Part shown: one piece after another, positions 31,796 to 33,025 of the stretch | Numbering within the stretch: the first letter of the stretch is position 1 | Layout of the letters: each line of letters opens with the position of its first letter | NCBI GenBank assembly: GCA_018715085.1 | Contig: DVMI01000152.1 | Coordinates: forward strand, 1-33,025 | Direction: 5' to 3' | Length of the DNA: 33,025 bases | Source of the DNA: Candidatus Avidesulfovibrio excrementigallinarum | GTDB lineage: Bacteria > Desulfobacterota > Desulfovibrionia > Desulfovibrionales > Desulfovibrionaceae | Notes under the pieces: model-generated | Databases searched by the model: none | Seen by the model: the letters and a program-made list of their open reading frames with translations, nothing else | Told to the model about the DNA's origin: nothing | Program-made: the position numbers and the translations under genes

Positions 31796-32766
31796 CGTCT
31801 GTCCGTGGGCGGTTGGCGCCCAGTCCGACAGGCCGCCTGCACCTGGGCAACGCCTGGGCCTTTCTTCTGGCCTGGCTGGCCTGCCGCAAGGCGGGGGGCA
31901 CGCTGGTGCTGCGCATGGAAGACATTGATCCCGACCGCGCCACGCAGGACTGGGCCGAGGAAATTGTGTTCGATCTGCACTGGCTTGGCCTGGACTGGGA
32001 CGAGGGGCCGCACCCGGACGGCACACCCGGCGAAACCGGAGACTGCGGGCCGTATGTGCAAAGCCGGCGCGGCGCGCTGTATGAACAGGCCCTGCACCGG
32101 CTGGGCGCGCGGGTGTATCCCTGCTACTGCACGCGCAAGGAACTGCGCGATCAGCTGCACGCCATGGCCGGCGCGCCGCACGTTGACGACCGGGGCGCGC
32201 CGTATCCCGGGACCTGCCGTCATCTGACGGCAGAAGAGCGCGCGCAGCGCGAGGCGGGCGGCCGCCATCCCTGCCTGCGGTTGAATACGGAAGGCCTTGC
32301 CGACATCGTTTTTATGGACGCTTTGTGCGGTCCGCAGCGATTTTCGCTGGCCGGTTGCGGCGGCGACTTTGCCTTGCGCCGCTCTGACGGCGTCTGGGCC
32401 TATCAGCTGGCTGTGGTGGTGGATGACGCGCTGATGGGCGTCAACCAGGTTGTGCGCGGGGAAGACATTCTGGTCTCTACGCCCCGTCAGCTGGCCCTGT
32501 TTGATCTGCTGGGCTGGCCGCGTCCGGCCTACGCGCATATTCCGCTGCTGTGTGACGCCGCAGGCGAGCGGCTGGCCAAGCGCCACAACAGCCTGAGCCT
32601 GCGCGCCCTGCGCGCGGCAGGGCGTACCCCTCAGGAACTTGTGGGCCTGCTGGCCTTTAAGGCCGGCCTGCAGGACAGACCGGATCCCAAAACTCCCCGG
32701 GAACTCCTGGACGGCTTTACCTGGCAGCGCCTGCCCCGGGGGCCTGTGCTTCTGGACGCGCAATAG
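31792..32766 (+). CDS. gluQ: Glutamyl-Q tRNA(Asp) synthetase
   Basis: GluRS paralog that attaches glutamate to queuosine at position 34 of tRNA(Asp). The 324-residue product contains only the catalytic half of GluRS and no anticodon-binding domain. It has the HIGH-type motif HLGN (17-20) in APSPTGRLHLGNAWAFL, RMEDIDPDRA, zinc ligands in YPCYCTRKEL and YPGTC, WAYQLAVVVDDALMGVNQVVRGEDIL and a KRH remnant of KMSKS (RLAKRHNSLSL). ATG 31792 has GAGG 5 nt upstream and overlaps the previous stop (ATGA). Confidence 0.96.
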   Translation: MTSVRGRLAPSPTGRLHLGNAWAFLLAWLACRKAGGTLVLRMEDIDPDRATQDWAEEIVFDLHWLGLDWDEGPHPDGTPGETGDCGPYVQSRRGALYEQALHRLGARVYPCYCTRKELRDQLHAMAGAPHVDDRGAPYPGTCRHLTAEERAQREAGGRHPCLRLNTEGLADIVFMDALCGPQRFSLAGCGGDFALRRSDGVWAYQLAVVVDDALMGVNQVVRGEDILVSTPRQLALFDLLGWPRPAYAHIPLLCDAAGERLAKRHNSLSLRALRAAGRTPQELVGLLAFKAGLQDRPDPKTPRELLDGFTWQRLPRGPVLLDAQ

Positions 32767-32985
32767 AAAGACGGCGCGGCGAAGCGGAAGGCGCGCGCCG
32801 GGAAGGCGGTGCGTCCGTTTTTCCCGCTGCGGGCAGGCAAGGGCACTGCCGGAAAGCGGCGGGATGGAAGGCGGCCTGTTCCGTGTGAAGGGCCGGGCTT
32901 TTCCGGGGAGTTGTTCCGTGGCTGTTGCACACACCGTGTCTGTACCGTTGTTCTTACGAGTATGTGTGCTGTATGAACGCTGTGT

Positions 32986-33006
32986 TTATCATGAATGATA
33001 TGATAA
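32986..33006. promoter_or_regulatory. Inverted repeat at the start of the next gene
   Basis: TTATCAT (32986-32992) and ATGATAA (33000-33006) are a perfect inverted repeat with a 7-nt spacer rich in the same ATGAT unit. It touches the Shine-Dalgarno of the gene beginning at 33015. The pattern loosely resembles a Fur-type box, but the match is not strong enough to name a regulator. Confidence 0.4.
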
Positions 33007-33014
33007 GAGGTGAA

Positions 33015-33025
33015 ATGAAAGCCTG
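33015..33025 (+). CDS. Start of a gene cut by the window edge
   Basis: AAGAGGTGA followed by ATGAAAGCC looks like a good ribosome site and start codon (MKA...). Only three codons are visible, so the product cannot be named. Confidence 0.5.

Overview
The window looks like chromosomal DNA from a Gram-negative anaerobe of the Desulfovibrio group (Desulfovibrionaceae). The evidence is indirect. Coding DNA is GC-rich with AT-rich promoter islands. There is a PxxKW-type cysteine-rich small protein and a DUF4911-like protein, both of which I associate with that group. ThiC carries the CX2CX3C cluster motif, and the glycine decarboxylase P-protein is split into two subunits. Lipoproteins, periplasmic sensor domains and an RND pump indicate a two-membrane envelope. 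I see no phage, transposase, CRISPR array, rRNA or tRNA.

Layout, left to right. 1-953 holds no convincing gene but ends in a promoter/operator region. 954-5408 is a two-gene RND efflux operon (adaptor plus AcrB-type pump, no outer-membrane channel), closed by an intrinsic terminator. 5724-7179 is a TPP riboswitch with its own attenuator hairpin, followed by thiC. 7827-11327 is a sensor kinase, an NtrC-type sigma-54 response regulator and a small unknown protein, tightly packed. 11336-15122 is a minus-strand block: a glycosyltransferase, an NFACT/RqcH-like protein and dksA. 15802-22304 is a glycine cleavage locus: an Lrp/AsnC regulator, gcvT, gcvH, gcvPA, gcvPB and, after a gap, a lipoate-protein ligase that could lipoylate GcvH. 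22675-26161 is a minus-strand operon of YcaO, an exported alpha/beta-hydrolase-like protein and a class-U sirtuin, joined by two ATGA overlaps and transcribed divergently from the PxxKW gene (26340-26612). 27498-32766 is an M20 metallohydrolase, mnmG, an NlpC/P60 lipoprotein, a DUF4911-like protein and glutamyl-Q tRNA(Asp) synthetase. The next gene begins at the right edge behind an inverted repeat.

The least explained parts are four. (1) The YcaO/hydrolase/sirtuin operon, whose hydrolase lacks the nucleophilic serine and probably the catalytic histidine. (2) An approximately 85-nt palindromic element found twice, each time just downstream of an operon and in the same orientation relative to transcription. 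(3) A perfect 13-bp hairpin that overlaps a stop codon between convergent genes and has no U-tract. (4) Several 300-900-nt GC-rich spacers with no recognisable genes.
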